This document shows, one piece after another, positions 18,725 through 28,231 of a DNA stretch of 64,000 nt. Position 1 is the first letter of the stretch; each line of letters starts with the position of its first letter. Where the stretch lies: the NCBI RefSeq assembly GCF_015709525.1, contig NZ_JADNRA010000030.1, positions 62,001-126,000 of the forward strand. Direction: 5' to 3'. This stretch comes from Methylocystis sp. L43. Lineage in GTDB: Bacteria > Pseudomonadota > Alphaproteobacteria > Rhizobiales > Beijerinckiaceae. Position numbers and translations under genes: made by a program. The notes under the pieces are model-generated. The model worked only from the letters and a program-made list of their open reading frames with translations, had not been told where the DNA came from and searched no databases.

Positions 18725-19399
18725 ATGCCCGAGGTTATTTTCACCGGTCCGGCCGGCAGGCTCGAGGGCCGGTTCCATCAGTCCGCCACGCGCGGCGCGC
18801 CGATCGCGATCATTCTGCATCCGCATCCGCAGTTCGGCGGCACGATGAACAATCAGATCGTTTATCACCTTTACTACGCCTTTGCGGAGCGTGGTTTTTC
18901 CGTGCTGCGCTTCAATTTCCGCGGCGTCGGCCGTTCGCAGGGCGCCTTCGACCACGGCTCGGGCGAGCTTTCCGACGCGGCGGCCGCGCTCGACTGGGCG
19001 CAGGCGGTCAATCCGGAAGCGCGCGCCTGCTGGATCGCCGGCGTCTCTTTCGGCTCCTGGATCGGCATGCAGCTGCTGATGCGCCGTCCCGAGATCGAGG
19101 GGTTTATCTCGATCGCGCCGCCTGCAAATCGTTTCGACTTCTCCTTCCTGGCGCCCTGCCCCTCCTCGGGCCTCTTCATTCACGGCGACCAGGACCGCGT
19201 CGCGCCGCTCAAGGAAGTGACCGGGCTGATCGAGAAGCTCAAGACGCAAAAGGGCATTCTCATCGAACATGCCGTGGTCGAGGGCGCGAACCATTTCTTC
19301 GAGAACAGGATCGAGCCGCTGATCGCGCATGTCGACGCCTATCTCGACAGGCGTCTTGGCAATCCGCCGAGGATCGCCATTCCCGCGCGGGGCGACTGA
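18725..19399 (+). CDS. Alpha/beta hydrolase (COG2945-like)
   Basis: A 224-residue cytoplasmic alpha/beta hydrolase. The oxyanion region HPHPQFGGTMNN (32-43) and LRFNFRGVGRSQG (61-73) lead to the nucleophile elbow GVSFGSW with Ser108. The acid and His are probably in HGDQDRV and GANHFF near the C-terminus. The family is widespread in Rhizobiales, and substrates are not established. It is divergent from the low-GC gene and is followed by a short palindromic repeat. Confidence 0.88.
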   Translation: MPEVIFTGPAGRLEGRFHQSATRGAPIAIILHPHPQFGGTMNNQIVYHLYYAFAERGFSVLRFNFRGVGRSQGAFDHGSGELSDAAAALDWAQAVNPEARACWIAGVSFGSWIGMQLLMRRPEIEGFISIAPPANRFDFSFLAPCPSSGLFIHGDQDRVAPLKEVTGLIEKLKTQKGILIEHAVVEGANHFFENRIEPLIAHVDAYLDRRLGNPPRIAIPARGD

Positions 19400-19407
19400 C
19401 GCTTCAT

Positions 19408-19460
19408 TGTCATTCCCGACGCGCGTAGCGCGATCGGGAATCCAGGCCTTCCCGGAATGA
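19408..19460. repeat. REP-like palindromic element
   Basis: GTCATTCCCGACGCGCGTAG continues into CGCGATCGGGAATCCAGGCC. TTCCCGA...TCGGGAA flanks a GCGCG-TA-GCGC core, so it folds into a hairpin. Elements of this form (CATTCCCG...CGGGAATCC) are scattered between genes in Rhizobiales. It lies between convergent genes and may also end transcription. Confidence 0.6.
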
Positions 19461-19478
19461 CACTGCGATTTATGACGC

Positions 19479-20588
19479 TTACGCGGTTGCTCGCGCCAGC
19501 ATGCCGCCGGCCATGGCGTCGGGCGCGCCAGTCGTCGTCGGGAAGGTGAGCGGCAGTCCTTCCAGCACGCGCGCGGCGAGATAGGCGAAGGCCTGAGCCT
19601 CCATCGAATCCGCCGACCATCCGACCGCGTCGGCGGTCGTCACCTTGCACGGCAGCCGCATGACGAGTTCGCGCACCAGGATCGGGTTGCGCGCGCCGCC
19701 GCCGCAGACGATCAGCAGTTGCGGCTGGGTCGGCAGATGCGGAAAAAGCCGCAGCACCGAAGACGCCGTAAAGGCGGTCAGCGTCGCGGCGGCGTCCTCG
19801 GTCGAGAGCTTGGCGACCGCATCGAGCGCGAAGGCGTTGCGGTCGAGAGATTTCGGCGGCGGCTGATCGAAGAACGGATGCGCCAGCATCTTGAGCAGCG
19901 TCGCTTCATTGACGCGGCCGCGCGCCGCCATATGGCCGTGCCGGTCGATCGGCGCGCCGGTGCGCTGAAGCATCAGATCGTCGATGAGCGCATTGCCCGG
20001 CCCCGTGTCGCAGGCGATCGGCTCTTCGCCGTCCGCGACATAAGTGACGTTGGCGACGCCGCCGATATTGAGCAGCGCCACTTCGCCCTTCATGCCGCCG
20101 GCGAGGACAAGCGCGCGATGGAACACGGGCACGATCGGCGCGCCCTCGCCGCCGGCGGCGATGTCGGCGGCGCGGAAATCATAAGCGACGTCGAGTCCGA
20201 GACGCGCGGCGAGCGCCGGCCCGTCGCCGATCTGGATCGTGAGCTTTTGCTTGGGACGGTGCAGCACCGTCTGGCCATGAAAACCGACGACCTTGACGCT
20301 TGCCGGGTCGATCTCATTATCCCGCAACAACGCCTCGACCGCCTCGGCGTGGCGGTCGGTCACCATGCGCTCGGCGAAGGCGAGAACGCCGGGCCGCGCG
20401 TCTCGATCTTGGAGCGTCGCGGCTTCGGCGAGCGCGTTGCGCAGCAGCGCGCGGTCGGCGTCGCTATAGGGGTAGTGCCCCGTCGGCCCGAAGACGACGG
20501 TCGCGTCGCCATCGGTTTCGATCAACGCGACATCGACGCCGTCCATGGACGTGCCGGACATGAGACCGATTGAGCGGTAGGTGGGCAA
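19479..20588 (-). CDS. anmK: Anhydro-N-acetylmuramic acid kinase
   Basis: Peptidoglycan recycling enzyme that cleaves and phosphorylates 1,6-anhydro-MurNAc to MurNAc-6-phosphate using ATP. The 369-residue protein starts with the family hallmark IGLMSGTSMDGVDVALIETD and contains GFHGQTVLHRP, FDTGPGN-type CDTGPGNALIDD and VCGGGARNP. The start codon appears to be TTG at 20588; no ATG lies in frame before the hallmark motif. It is monocistronic and followed by a REP-like element. Confidence 0.95.
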   Translation of the reverse strand: MPTYRSIGLMSGTSMDGVDVALIETDGDATVVFGPTGHYPYSDADRALLRNALAEAATLQDRDARPGVLAFAERMVTDRHAEAVEALLRDNEIDPASVKVVGFHGQTVLHRPKQKLTIQIGDGPALAARLGLDVAYDFRAADIAAGGEGAPIVPVFHRALVLAGGMKGEVALLNIGGVANVTYVADGEEPIACDTGPGNALIDDLMLQRTGAPIDRHGHMAARGRVNEATLLKMLAHPFFDQPPPKSLDRNAFALDAVAKLSTEDAAATLTAFTASSVLRLFPHLPTQPQLLIVCGGGARNPILVRELVMRLPCKVTTADAVGWSADSMEAQAFAYLAARVLEGLPLTFPTTTGAPDAMAGGMLARATA

Positions 20589-20633
20589 GGCGAATCTCCG
20601 AGAAAGAGGGAGATTAGCAGGAGAAGCTGCGCC

Positions 20634-20759
20634 CTACCTCCCCCTTGCGCGGAGGTCGCTCGCCGAAGGCGAGCGGGTGGGGGTAAATTGAAATGGCTGA
20701 GACGTTCACCCCACCCGGTTCGCTTCGCGAACCACCCTCCCCGTCAAGGGGAGGGATGA
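20634..20759. repeat. Two REP-like elements in inverted orientation
   Basis: The first copy (20634-20684) reads CCTCCCCCTTGCGCGGAGGT, then CGCTCGCCGAAGGCGAGCGGGTGGGGGT. The second (20707-20759) is its inverse: CACCCCACCCGGTTCGCTTC, then GCGAACCACCCTCCCCGTCAAGGGGAGGG. Each has a central GC-rich hairpin, and together they could form a larger cruciform. Arrays of this type are dispersed intergenic repeats in Rhizobiales. Confidence 0.7.
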
Positions 20760-20805
20760 ACGCCTTTCATTGCAGTAAGCCTGCATGTGTTGAAACGCAG
20801 CAGTT

Positions 20806-22884
20806 TTACCGCCGCCCCTCCCAGCCCCAGGCCGCGACCACCGCGCCGACCAGCGCCAGCATCGCCCATAGACCCAAACCAAGCGGCGCGATTTCGACGC
20901 CGACGAGCGTCGAGGCGCCGGTCTGTCTGATCCCGATCCAGTCCGAGCCGCCATAACGGTTGGCGTCGCGCAACTCGACGACGCGCGGCATCGAAACGGT
21001 GTCGGCGCCGCCGTTCGATAAACGCCGCGCCGTGCCGCCGGTCGCTTCCATCAGCGGCTGCAGTTTCTCCGTCGTCGATGCCACTTCGCGAAACTCGCGC
21101 GGATTGGGCGGACCGACGTTCACAAGCGCGGTGAGGCCTTCGCTCTGGAAGCGCCACAGACCCATTTCCTTGGCGTCGAAACGCGCGCGCCACAGTCCCG
21201 GCTCGCCTTGCGCGACCGCGATCTCGTCGCGCGCGCCCGACGGCGCCGTCGCCATCACCGGCGCCGGTCGCTCCTTCATCGTCTGGCGCTCGACGCTGAC
21301 CTCGCGGCCATGTGCCGACGCGCGCAGCGCCTCCTCTTCGAGATCCGGCTCCTTCATCAGCCAATGCGCAAGGCGGCGCGTCAGATCGACATGCGGGCCG
21401 CCGCCCTCAAAGCCGCGCGCCCAGAGCCAAATCTGGTCGGAAAGCAGCAGCGCCACCCTGCCCTTGCCTTCGCGCGAGAGCACCAGCAGCGGCTTGTCGC
21501 GCACGCCGGACATGATCGAGTCGCCCTTCACCACATTGGCGTCGACCTGCCTGAACCATTCGCCCCAATTCGGCGGCTCGGATTTGGCGCCGGCGAGGCC
21601 GCGCGTCACCGGATGCTTCTCGCCGTCCTTGCTGACGCGGGCGCGAAACGCCTGTTCAATGAGCGCGCCGTCGGGTCGCGCCGGCAGGATGTTTTCAAGC
21701 GGCGAATAATAGAGGCCCCGCAAGGTCGCGTAATCCGGACCGACAGCCGCGAGAAAGGCGCCGCCATTCTCGACGTAATTGGCGATGTTCTCGAAATAGA
21801 TCGAGGGCAGCGTCGTCTGGCTCGAATAGCGATCGAAAATGATGAGATCGAATTCGTTGATTTTCTTCCCGAAGAGATCGGCGGTTGGAAAGGCGATCAG
21901 CGACAATTCGCTCGCCGGCGTGACGTCGAGCTTCTCCGGCGGCCGCAAAATGGTGAAATGCACCAGTTCGACATTGGCGTCGGCGCGCAAGAGATTGCGC
22001 CAGCTTCGCTCGCCGGGATGAGGCTCGCCCGACACCAGCAGCACTTTGAGCCGATCGCGCACGCCTTCGATCGTCAGCACGGCTTTGTTGTCGAGCGGCG
22101 TCAGCTCGCCGGGGGCGGACGGAATTTCGAGTTCGACGACATTTTGTCCTCCATGTTCGATGCGCACCGGAATGCTGACGATGTCGCCCGGCACGGGGCT
22201 GAAGGTCGGCAGCGCTTCGCCGTCGCGGCGCACTGAAATCGGGATGCGGGCGCCATCGCCGCCAAGATCAACGACGCGGGCGCGGATGATCTGATCCTTG
22301 CCGACGATGCCAAAGCGCGGCGCCTCGACAAGCTCGATACGGCGGTCGCGCTCGCCCTTATGCCCAGTCACCAGCGCCTGGACGGGCGCCTTGAAGCCGA
22401 GCGCCTCCGCCCTGGCGGGAATATCGTGAACGACGCCGTCGGTCAGAAGAATAGCCCCGCCGACGCGCTCCGACGGAACGTCCTTCAATACTTCGGCGAG
22501 CGCGCCGAAGAGCTTGGTGCCGTCATTGCCCGAAGCGTCGTTGGCGACCGTGATCGTGCGCGTCTCGACGTCGCCGAATTTGGCGAGCGCCGAGTCGAGC
22601 GCCTTGCGCGCCTCTTCCGTTTGCGCGTTTCTCGCGCCGAAATTCTGGCTGTCGCTCTTGTCGACAACCACCGCGATGACGCTCTTTTGCGGATCGCGTT
22701 TCTCGCGCACGAGCGACGGGTCGGCGAGCGCCGCAATCAGCAAGGCGAAAGCGAACGCCCGGAGCGGCGCGCCACGCTGGCGTTTGGCCGCCATCAGCGC
22801 CAGCGCGCCGGCGCCAAGCACGCCGAGGACGATCAGCGCCGACCAGGGAACGAGCGGCGAAAAGGCGAGCGTGAGGTCGCTCAC
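20806..22884 (-). CDS. Membrane VWA/glutamine amidotransferase-like protein (COG5426-like)
   Basis: A 692-residue inner-membrane protein and the last gene of the moxR cluster. Two N-terminal membrane segments (about 10-33 and 39-55) precede a VWA-like region (VIAVVVDKSDSQNF through GGAILLTDGVVHDIP), then Ig-like and class I glutamine amidotransferase-like folds (DLIIFDRYSSQTTLPSIYFE, GGAFLAAVGPDY), with a final membrane helix near 665-685. The catalytic Cys of amidotransferases is not evident, so that domain is probably structural. It starts with GTG, overlapping the upstream stop by four bases. Confidence 0.82.
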   Translation of the reverse strand: MSDLTLAFSPLVPWSALIVLGVLGAGALALMAAKRQRGAPLRAFAFALLIAALADPSLVREKRDPQKSVIAVVVDKSDSQNFGARNAQTEEARKALDSALAKFGDVETRTITVANDASGNDGTKLFGALAEVLKDVPSERVGGAILLTDGVVHDIPARAEALGFKAPVQALVTGHKGERDRRIELVEAPRFGIVGKDQIIRARVVDLGGDGARIPISVRRDGEALPTFSPVPGDIVSIPVRIEHGGQNVVELEIPSAPGELTPLDNKAVLTIEGVRDRLKVLLVSGEPHPGERSWRNLLRADANVELVHFTILRPPEKLDVTPASELSLIAFPTADLFGKKINEFDLIIFDRYSSQTTLPSIYFENIANYVENGGAFLAAVGPDYATLRGLYYSPLENILPARPDGALIEQAFRARVSKDGEKHPVTRGLAGAKSEPPNWGEWFRQVDANVVKGDSIMSGVRDKPLLVLSREGKGRVALLLSDQIWLWARGFEGGGPHVDLTRRLAHWLMKEPDLEEEALRASAHGREVSVERQTMKERPAPVMATAPSGARDEIAVAQGEPGLWRARFDAKEMGLWRFQSEGLTALVNVGPPNPREFREVASTTEKLQPLMEATGGTARRLSNGGADTVSMPRVVELRDANRYGGSDWIGIRQTGASTLVGVEIAPLGLGLWAMLALVGAVVAAWGWEGRR

Positions 22885-25649
22885 TGGCCCAGCCTTTCCA
22901 GCAAGTCGCGCACATGCACCTGATCGGACTTGTAGTTCCCGGTCAGCGTATACATCACCAGATTGATGCCGCCGCGGAGCGCGAATTCGCGCTGACGCGC
23001 GCCGCCCGGCGTCAACGGAAACAGCGGCTGGCCGCGTTTGTCATGCGCCCAGGCGCTCGCGAGGTCGTTCGAGGTGATGACGATCGCGGAGACGCTGTCC
23101 GTCGCGCGCACCGGACGCGCGGCCTGATCTTTCGGCTCCGGCGGCAGCGCCTCGACCCAGGTCTCGCCATTGGCGTAACGGCCGACGAATCCATCGAGCA
23201 AATAGAAGGTCTTGGTGATGACGTGATCGCGCGGCGTCACTTCCAGCGGCGGAATGTCCAGGCCTTTCGTCAGATCGCGCAGCCATTGCGACTCCGGCGT
23301 CGGCGCGCCGCCGATGCGTTGCGAGAGCGCGTCGCGCGTGTCGAAGATGATTGTGCCGCCCTGCTTCATATAGGCGGCGACTTTCGCCATCGTCTTGGCC
23401 GCAGGCTGCGGCGCGCTCGCGACAATCGGCCAGTAGAGCATGGGATAGAAGGCGAGCTCGTCCTTCGACGGATCGACGCCCACCGGATCTCCAGGTGCGA
23501 AAGAGGTGCGCGCATTCAGCGCCTGGGTGAGCGCCTCGAGGCCCAGCCGCGATATTTCGTCGACGTGGGCGTCGCCCGAGATCACATAGGCGAGCCGGGC
23601 CGTCAGCGCGGCGTCCTTGTCGCGCTGGGAGACGGACGATTTCGGCGCCGACTCGGCGCGCGTTTCATCAATCGTCGCCGCTACGCAAGAGAGCGCCAGA
23701 AGCGCCGCGGTCGCGGTCCCCAGCGGCCGCAGCCGCAACTTTCCGGCAAGCGACAGAACGATCAGCGCGTCGGCGATGAAGGCGGCGAGCGCGAAGACGA
23801 GCAGCGGCCCGCGCAAATCGAGCTGCCCGCCCGCGCGTAGCACGTCCGCGCTCAGTCCGGCGGCGGCGAAATCGAAAGCGCTGATCTCGTCAGTCGGGCG
23901 CAAGGTCTGCACCGCGACAAAAGCCTCCCCCGAGCCGTACAGCCCGGGCGGATGTTCGGCGCTTGCAGGCCCGTCGAAGCCCGGCGGAATGCTTTGCGCG
24001 CTGAGGCCCGGCGCGCCGAGCGCGCCAAATCCATCGAGTAGGCGCATCGGCGCGAAAGCCGACGGATCGGCGACCATGCCCGACCGTTCGCCGCTCGCAG
24101 GCGCCGACTCTCCAGCCATCGCGCTGATCCGTTTCAGCATCTCAACGAAGAGCCCCGAGATTGGCAGATTCGACCAATTGGCGTCGGCGTTGACGTGAAA
24201 CAGCACGATCAGCCCCTTCCCGCGTCGTTCCGCGGTCACGAGCGGCGTGCCGTCGGAAAGGCGCGCCCAGGTCTTGTCCGCAAGTCCCGGATCGGGCTCG
24301 GCGAGCACCTGCCGCTGCACCGTGACGTCTTTCGAAGCCGGCAGGCCAAAGAAAGGGCTCGTGGCGTCAAACTCGGCGAGCGCCTTTGGCTCCTCCCAGG
24401 ACATGGCCCCGCCGAGCACGCGTCCGTTCCGGCGCAGGCGCACGGGCAGCAGACCATCGTCGGCGTTGGCGAGATGCGGCCCTGCGAAACGAATGAGCGT
24501 CCCGCCTTCTTCGACGAAGCGCGACGCCGCGTCAAATGTCTCGCCAGGCGCGAGCCCGACATCGGCAAGACCCAGGATATTAGGTTGTTCGCCGAGCAGC
24601 GCCTGCACCGGATCTACAACGCCGGGACGCGCCGTGCGGATTTGGGCGAAAGGCGCAAGCGCTTTTTCCAGATAGTAGAGCGGCGAGAGCAGCGGCTGCG
24701 CCTCATTCGCGGCGCCGCCTCCGATCAGCGCCACGCGCTTCACTTTCGAGCGCGCGTCGAGAAGCGCGACGGCGCCGGCGGAATTTTCCCCTTCGATGCG
24801 CAGATGACTGACGTCGTTGCGAAGTTCTACCGGCAGTTCGATTTTCGCCCGAACGCGCGGCGCGCCGCCAAAATCCACTGCGGCTCGGCCGACCGTCCGA
24901 CCTTTCGCGTCGACCGCGTCGACGACCGCCGACGCGTCGTCGCCGATGCGCAGCACATCGACGCTCAGCGCGGCCGCATCATTTGTCGGCGCGGCGAGCG
25001 CGCGCGGCGCATGATTTTCGACGTAAATCTCGACTGCGGCTGCGCCCGACTCTTTCAGCGCGCGCACGAAGCCTGCGGCGTCGCCCTGCGCGACGCCGTC
25101 GCTGACCCACACGATGCGCGCCGCGTTATGGGCGTGGGCGAAGGCCGTGACCTGTTCGCCGATCGCCTTGCGGTCCGGCAGAAATGGCTTGGGCCGCGCC
25201 GAACGCAATTTTTCCATCGCGCGCGGCCCGTCGCCTGGAACCGGCGCCGCGGCTTCGGACGCAAGCGCGACTGCGACCGGACCGCCGGCGCGCGCCGCCG
25301 ACTCGATGATTGATGCGGCGCCAGCGAGGCGTCGCTCCCATGTCGGCGCCGCCGTCCAGCCGTCGTCGAGGATGACGAGCGTCGGCGCGGCGGACGCGAC
25401 GACGCCGCTGGGCGCCCAGACCGGTCCCGCCATCGCAAAGATCAACGCGGCGGCAAGCGCCAGCCGTAGCGCCATCAGCCACCAAGGGGTTTTTGCCGGC
25501 GTCTCTTCATCGGGCTTGAGCGCGCGCAGGATTTTCGTCGGCGGAAAGACGATCTCGCGCGGACGCGGCGGCGTGACACGCAACAGCCAATAGATCATGG
25601 GCAGGCTGATGAGACCAAACAGCGCGAGCGGCGCGGCGAAGGAAAACAT
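22881..25649 (-). CDS. BatA/DUF4159 membrane protein of the MoxR cluster
   Basis: A 922-residue inner-membrane protein. The N-terminus is BatA-like (FAAPLALFGLISLPMIYWLL with RVTPPRPREIVFPPTKIL), with a second helix at about 60-80, then a VWA-like portion. The C-terminal 220 residues, from TARLAYVISGDAHVDEISRL to ETWVEALPPEPK, form the DUF4159 domain. I chose the ATG at 25649 because it overlaps the DUF58 stop as TGATG and gives a natural hydrophobic start; the longer open frame upstream is a shadow over the DUF58 gene. It likely assembles with MoxR, DUF58 and the next membrane protein as an envelope chaperone or maturation complex. Confidence 0.88.
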   Translation of the reverse strand: MFSFAAPLALFGLISLPMIYWLLRVTPPRPREIVFPPTKILRALKPDEETPAKTPWWLMALRLALAAALIFAMAGPVWAPSGVVASAAPTLVILDDGWTAAPTWERRLAGAASIIESAARAGGPVAVALASEAAAPVPGDGPRAMEKLRSARPKPFLPDRKAIGEQVTAFAHAHNAARIVWVSDGVAQGDAAGFVRALKESGAAAVEIYVENHAPRALAAPTNDAAALSVDVLRIGDDASAVVDAVDAKGRTVGRAAVDFGGAPRVRAKIELPVELRNDVSHLRIEGENSAGAVALLDARSKVKRVALIGGGAANEAQPLLSPLYYLEKALAPFAQIRTARPGVVDPVQALLGEQPNILGLADVGLAPGETFDAASRFVEEGGTLIRFAGPHLANADDGLLPVRLRRNGRVLGGAMSWEEPKALAEFDATSPFFGLPASKDVTVQRQVLAEPDPGLADKTWARLSDGTPLVTAERRGKGLIVLFHVNADANWSNLPISGLFVEMLKRISAMAGESAPASGERSGMVADPSAFAPMRLLDGFGALGAPGLSAQSIPPGFDGPASAEHPPGLYGSGEAFVAVQTLRPTDEISAFDFAAAGLSADVLRAGGQLDLRGPLLVFALAAFIADALIVLSLAGKLRLRPLGTATAALLALSCVAATIDETRAESAPKSSVSQRDKDAALTARLAYVISGDAHVDEISRLGLEALTQALNARTSFAPGDPVGVDPSKDELAFYPMLYWPIVASAPQPAAKTMAKVAAYMKQGGTIIFDTRDALSQRIGGAPTPESQWLRDLTKGLDIPPLEVTPRDHVITKTFYLLDGFVGRYANGETWVEALPPEPKDQAARPVRATDSVSAIVITSNDLASAWAHDKRGQPLFPLTPGGARQREFALRGGINLVMYTLTGNYKSDQVHVRDLLERLGQ

Positions 25650-26590
25650 CAGCGTCGCTCCTCGAAGCTGACTCCATCCGCTCCGAGCAATCCCATGGCG
25701 AGCGCCAGCGCCGCTTCGGAGGCTGGCCTGTCGGTGCGATGCTGCAGAAAGATGAAGCCGACGCGTTGCGCCGCGCGGCGCACGGCGTCGCGATGCGCCT
25801 CGAACCGCCGCGTATAGGCTGCGCGCAAGCTGCGCGCGTCGCCTGCGTAGAAGGCGGGGCCGCCGTCGGTGTCGAGAAAAGTGGTTTCGCCGGAGAACGG
25901 CAGAGTTTCTTCGCTGGGATCGGTCACCATCAGCACCGCGCCGGAGGCGCCGCCGTCGGCGAAGCGTCGCAGGCGCGCGGCAAGCGCGTCCGGATCGATG
26001 AGGAAGTCGGAGATCAGAATGACGCGGGCGCGGGGGCGGATCGGCGCCTGCGGCGGAAGCTCGTCGCGCGTCGCGTCCGTTGCGTTGTCGGCCAGCGCGC
26101 GCGCCAGCCGGTCGATCACGTCGCGCGCCGAGATCGGCGCGGTCAGGCCCAGCGCCGCCGCCCGCTCGCCGCCGCGAACGAGCACGTCCGCGAGCGCAAG
26201 CCCCAGGGTCACGCCGCGGGACAGCTTGTCGTCGGAGGCGAGAGACGAGCCGAAGGCCATGGAGGGAGAACAATCCATCCAGAGGAAATAGTCGTGCGCG
26301 GCCTCCCATTCACGCTCGCGCACATAGAGCTGATCGCCGCGGGCGGAGCGGCGCCAGTCGATGCGATGCGCCGACTCGCCAGATGCAAATGGCCGATATT
26401 GCCAAAACGTCTCGCCGACGCCCGCGCGCTTGCGGCCATGAACGCCATAGGCGAGGCTCGCCGCGATCTCATGCGCGCGCGCCACCAGCCTCGGCATCCG
26501 GCTCGCGAGATCGGCCGCCGTCGCGCCATCTGCGGGCTTGCGCTGTGCAGGATCGTAGGCGCGCGTGGCGACGTCAGCAAACATCGTCAT
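25649..26590 (-). CDS. DUF58 domain-containing protein
   Basis: A 313-residue protein of the MoxR-associated DUF58 family, which has a degenerate VWA fold. The diagnostic segment is YRPFASGESAHRIDWRRSAR followed by LYVREREWE and MDCSPSMAFG, where DCSPSM takes the MIDAS position. No membrane helix is seen. It follows moxR by 37 bp and overlaps the BatA/DUF4159 gene by one base. In studied members, DUF58 proteins cooperate with the MoxR ATPase in maturing other proteins. Confidence 0.9.
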   Translation of the reverse strand: MTMFADVATRAYDPAQRKPADGATAADLASRMPRLVARAHEIAASLAYGVHGRKRAGVGETFWQYRPFASGESAHRIDWRRSARGDQLYVREREWEAAHDYFLWMDCSPSMAFGSSLASDDKLSRGVTLGLALADVLVRGGERAAALGLTAPISARDVIDRLARALADNATDATRDELPPQAPIRPRARVILISDFLIDPDALAARLRRFADGGASGAVLMVTDPSEETLPFSGETTFLDTDGGPAFYAGDARSLRAAYTRRFEAHRDAVRRAAQRVGFIFLQHRTDRPASEAALALAMGLLGADGVSFEERR

Positions 26591-26627
26591 CTTTCTCCGT
26601 CAGAGGAAAGAGCCGAGCGAAGGCTCG

Positions 26628-27632
26628 TCACCCGATCCGCGCCACAAGCGTCTGAACCACGTCCGAAACGGTCATCTCGCGGCGCGCGGCGAAATTGAGC
26701 GCCATGCGGTGGCGCAACACCGGCGCGGCGAGTTTCGCCACATCTTCTATCGAAGGCGCAAGCCGGCCGGTGACGAGCGCGCGGGCGCGCGTCGCCAACA
26801 TCAGCGCCTGCGCCGCGCGCGGTCCCGGACCCCAGGCGACATGCGGCGCGATTTCCGCGTCGCCCTCGTCTGGACGGGCTGAACGAACGAGATCGAGGAT
26901 CGCGTCGACGACCTTCTCGCCGATCGGAAGCCGGCGCACGAGCCTTTGCGTCGCCATCAGCTCTTCGGCGTCGAGCGCCTGGCTCGCCTCGGCCATCGTC
27001 TCGCCAGTCGTTTCCAGCAGCACCCGCCGCTCGCTGGCGCGGTCGGGATAATGCACGTCAATCTGCATCAGAAAGCGGTCGAGCTGCGCCTCGGGCAGAG
27101 GATAGGTGCCCTCCTGCTCCAGCGGGTTTTGTGTCGCAAGGACATGGAAAGGCCGCGGTAGATCGTGGCGCTTTCCGGCGACGCTGACATGGTGCTCCTG
27201 CATCGCCTGCAGCAGCGCCGACTGCGTGCGCGGCGAGGCGCGGTTGATCTCGTCGGCCATCAGCAGCTGGGTGAAGACCGGCCCCCTGATGAAGCGGAAC
27301 GAACGCGAGCGATCAGCGCCCTCTTCGAGCACCTCGGAGCCGAGAATATCGGCGGGCAGCAGATCCGGCGTGAACTGCACGCGCTGCTCCGCCAGGCCGA
27401 GCACGCGGCCAAGCGTCTCGACAAGCTTGGTCTTGGCGAGGCCGGGCACGCCGACGAGGAGACCGTGGCCGCCCGCGAGGATCGTCACCAGCGCCTGTTC
27501 GACGACCTCGTCCTGGCCAAAAATGACGGCGCCGATCGCGGCGCGGGCGCGACCGATATGGTCGAGGGCGCGTTCGGCGGATTGAACGACGGCTGTTTCG
27601 AGCGAGGTCGTCCTGGTGTCGAATGAGGTCAT
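26628..27632 (-). CDS. MoxR-family AAA+ ATPase
   Basis: First gene of the cluster, a 334-residue AAA+ ATPase. Walker A is GVPGLAKTK, Walker B is LLMADEINRASPRTQSALLQ, and sensor motifs follow in ATQNPLEQEGTYPLPEAQLD. I chose the ATG at 27632 since the family N-terminus (VVQSAERALDHIGRARAAIG) starts soon after; an open extension to 27785 has no family likeness. MoxR ATPases act as chaperones with VWA-containing partners, here the three following genes. It is divergent from the DUF6111-cca pair, with a 340-bp gap that holds the promoters. Confidence 0.92.
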   Translation of the reverse strand: MTSFDTRTTSLETAVVQSAERALDHIGRARAAIGAVIFGQDEVVEQALVTILAGGHGLLVGVPGLAKTKLVETLGRVLGLAEQRVQFTPDLLPADILGSEVLEEGADRSRSFRFIRGPVFTQLLMADEINRASPRTQSALLQAMQEHHVSVAGKRHDLPRPFHVLATQNPLEQEGTYPLPEAQLDRFLMQIDVHYPDRASERRVLLETTGETMAEASQALDAEELMATQRLVRRLPIGEKVVDAILDLVRSARPDEGDAEIAPHVAWGPGPRAAQALMLATRARALVTGRLAPSIEDVAKLAAPVLRHRMALNFAARREMTVSDVVQTLVARIG

Positions 27633-27973
27633 TTCAGCTTGCTCAGGCAGCTTGTCTATGAAGAGGATCGGGCGCATCGTGGCGGCGCTGCCGTGTTTCG
27701 CCGCAAGTCGATCCAAAGCCCCCGCGCCATTCGGCTCCGCATGAATTTTCGAAGGCGAAGCGGGGGGAGTTAGGGCCTGGCGCAATCTTCGTCTCTCCGC
27801 CGCTGCAATTCAAGCGCAACCGGCGCGGTGGAGAGGCATTTTACCGCCAAAACCGCAATTTGGACGTGACAGTTTGTTCATGCATGCCGCATTAAACGCC
27901 CCTCGACGGACGCCATGTATATTCATCGGCGTATAGTCGTCGGATATCCTCATCACGAAAGGCGTTTCCGCCC

Positions 27974-28231
27974 ATGTGGCGCGCAATCGTTGAAACCGCC
28001 CTGCTCTTCCTCACGCCCTTCGTCGCCTATGCGCTTTTCCATTCCCTGCAGCGTCGCTGGCCCTTCGTGCGCGAGCTCTGGCATGGCAAAGTCGTGTCGC
28101 TGCTGACGATTGCGGGCCTCCTCATCGCCATCGTCGGAGTCGTGACGCTCGGCTTCAGCCGGCTTAACCAGGGCGCTTATGTGCCGGCCCATATCGAGAA
28201 CGGAAAACTGCAGCCAGGCCGCTTCGAATGA
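27974..28231 (+). CDS. DUF6111-family small membrane protein
   Basis: An 85-residue protein with two membrane segments (IVETALLFLTPFVAYALF at 5-22 and VVSLLTIAGLLIAIVGVVTL at about 41-60). It matches from memory the DUF6111 family found directly upstream of cca in Rhizobiales. Its stop overlaps the cca start by four bases (ATGA). Function is unknown. Upstream, 27786-27973 contains no supported gene. Confidence 0.85.
   Translation: MWRAIVETALLFLTPFVAYALFHSLQRRWPFVRELWHGKVVSLLTIAGLLIAIVGVVTLGFSRLNQGAYVPAHIENGKLQPGRFE

Noticed and set aside
25650-26309. N-terminal extension of the BatA/DUF4159 frame
   Set aside because: It lies over the DUF58 gene in another frame and reads as Arg-rich shadow; the hydrophobic BatA start at 25649 fits the family.
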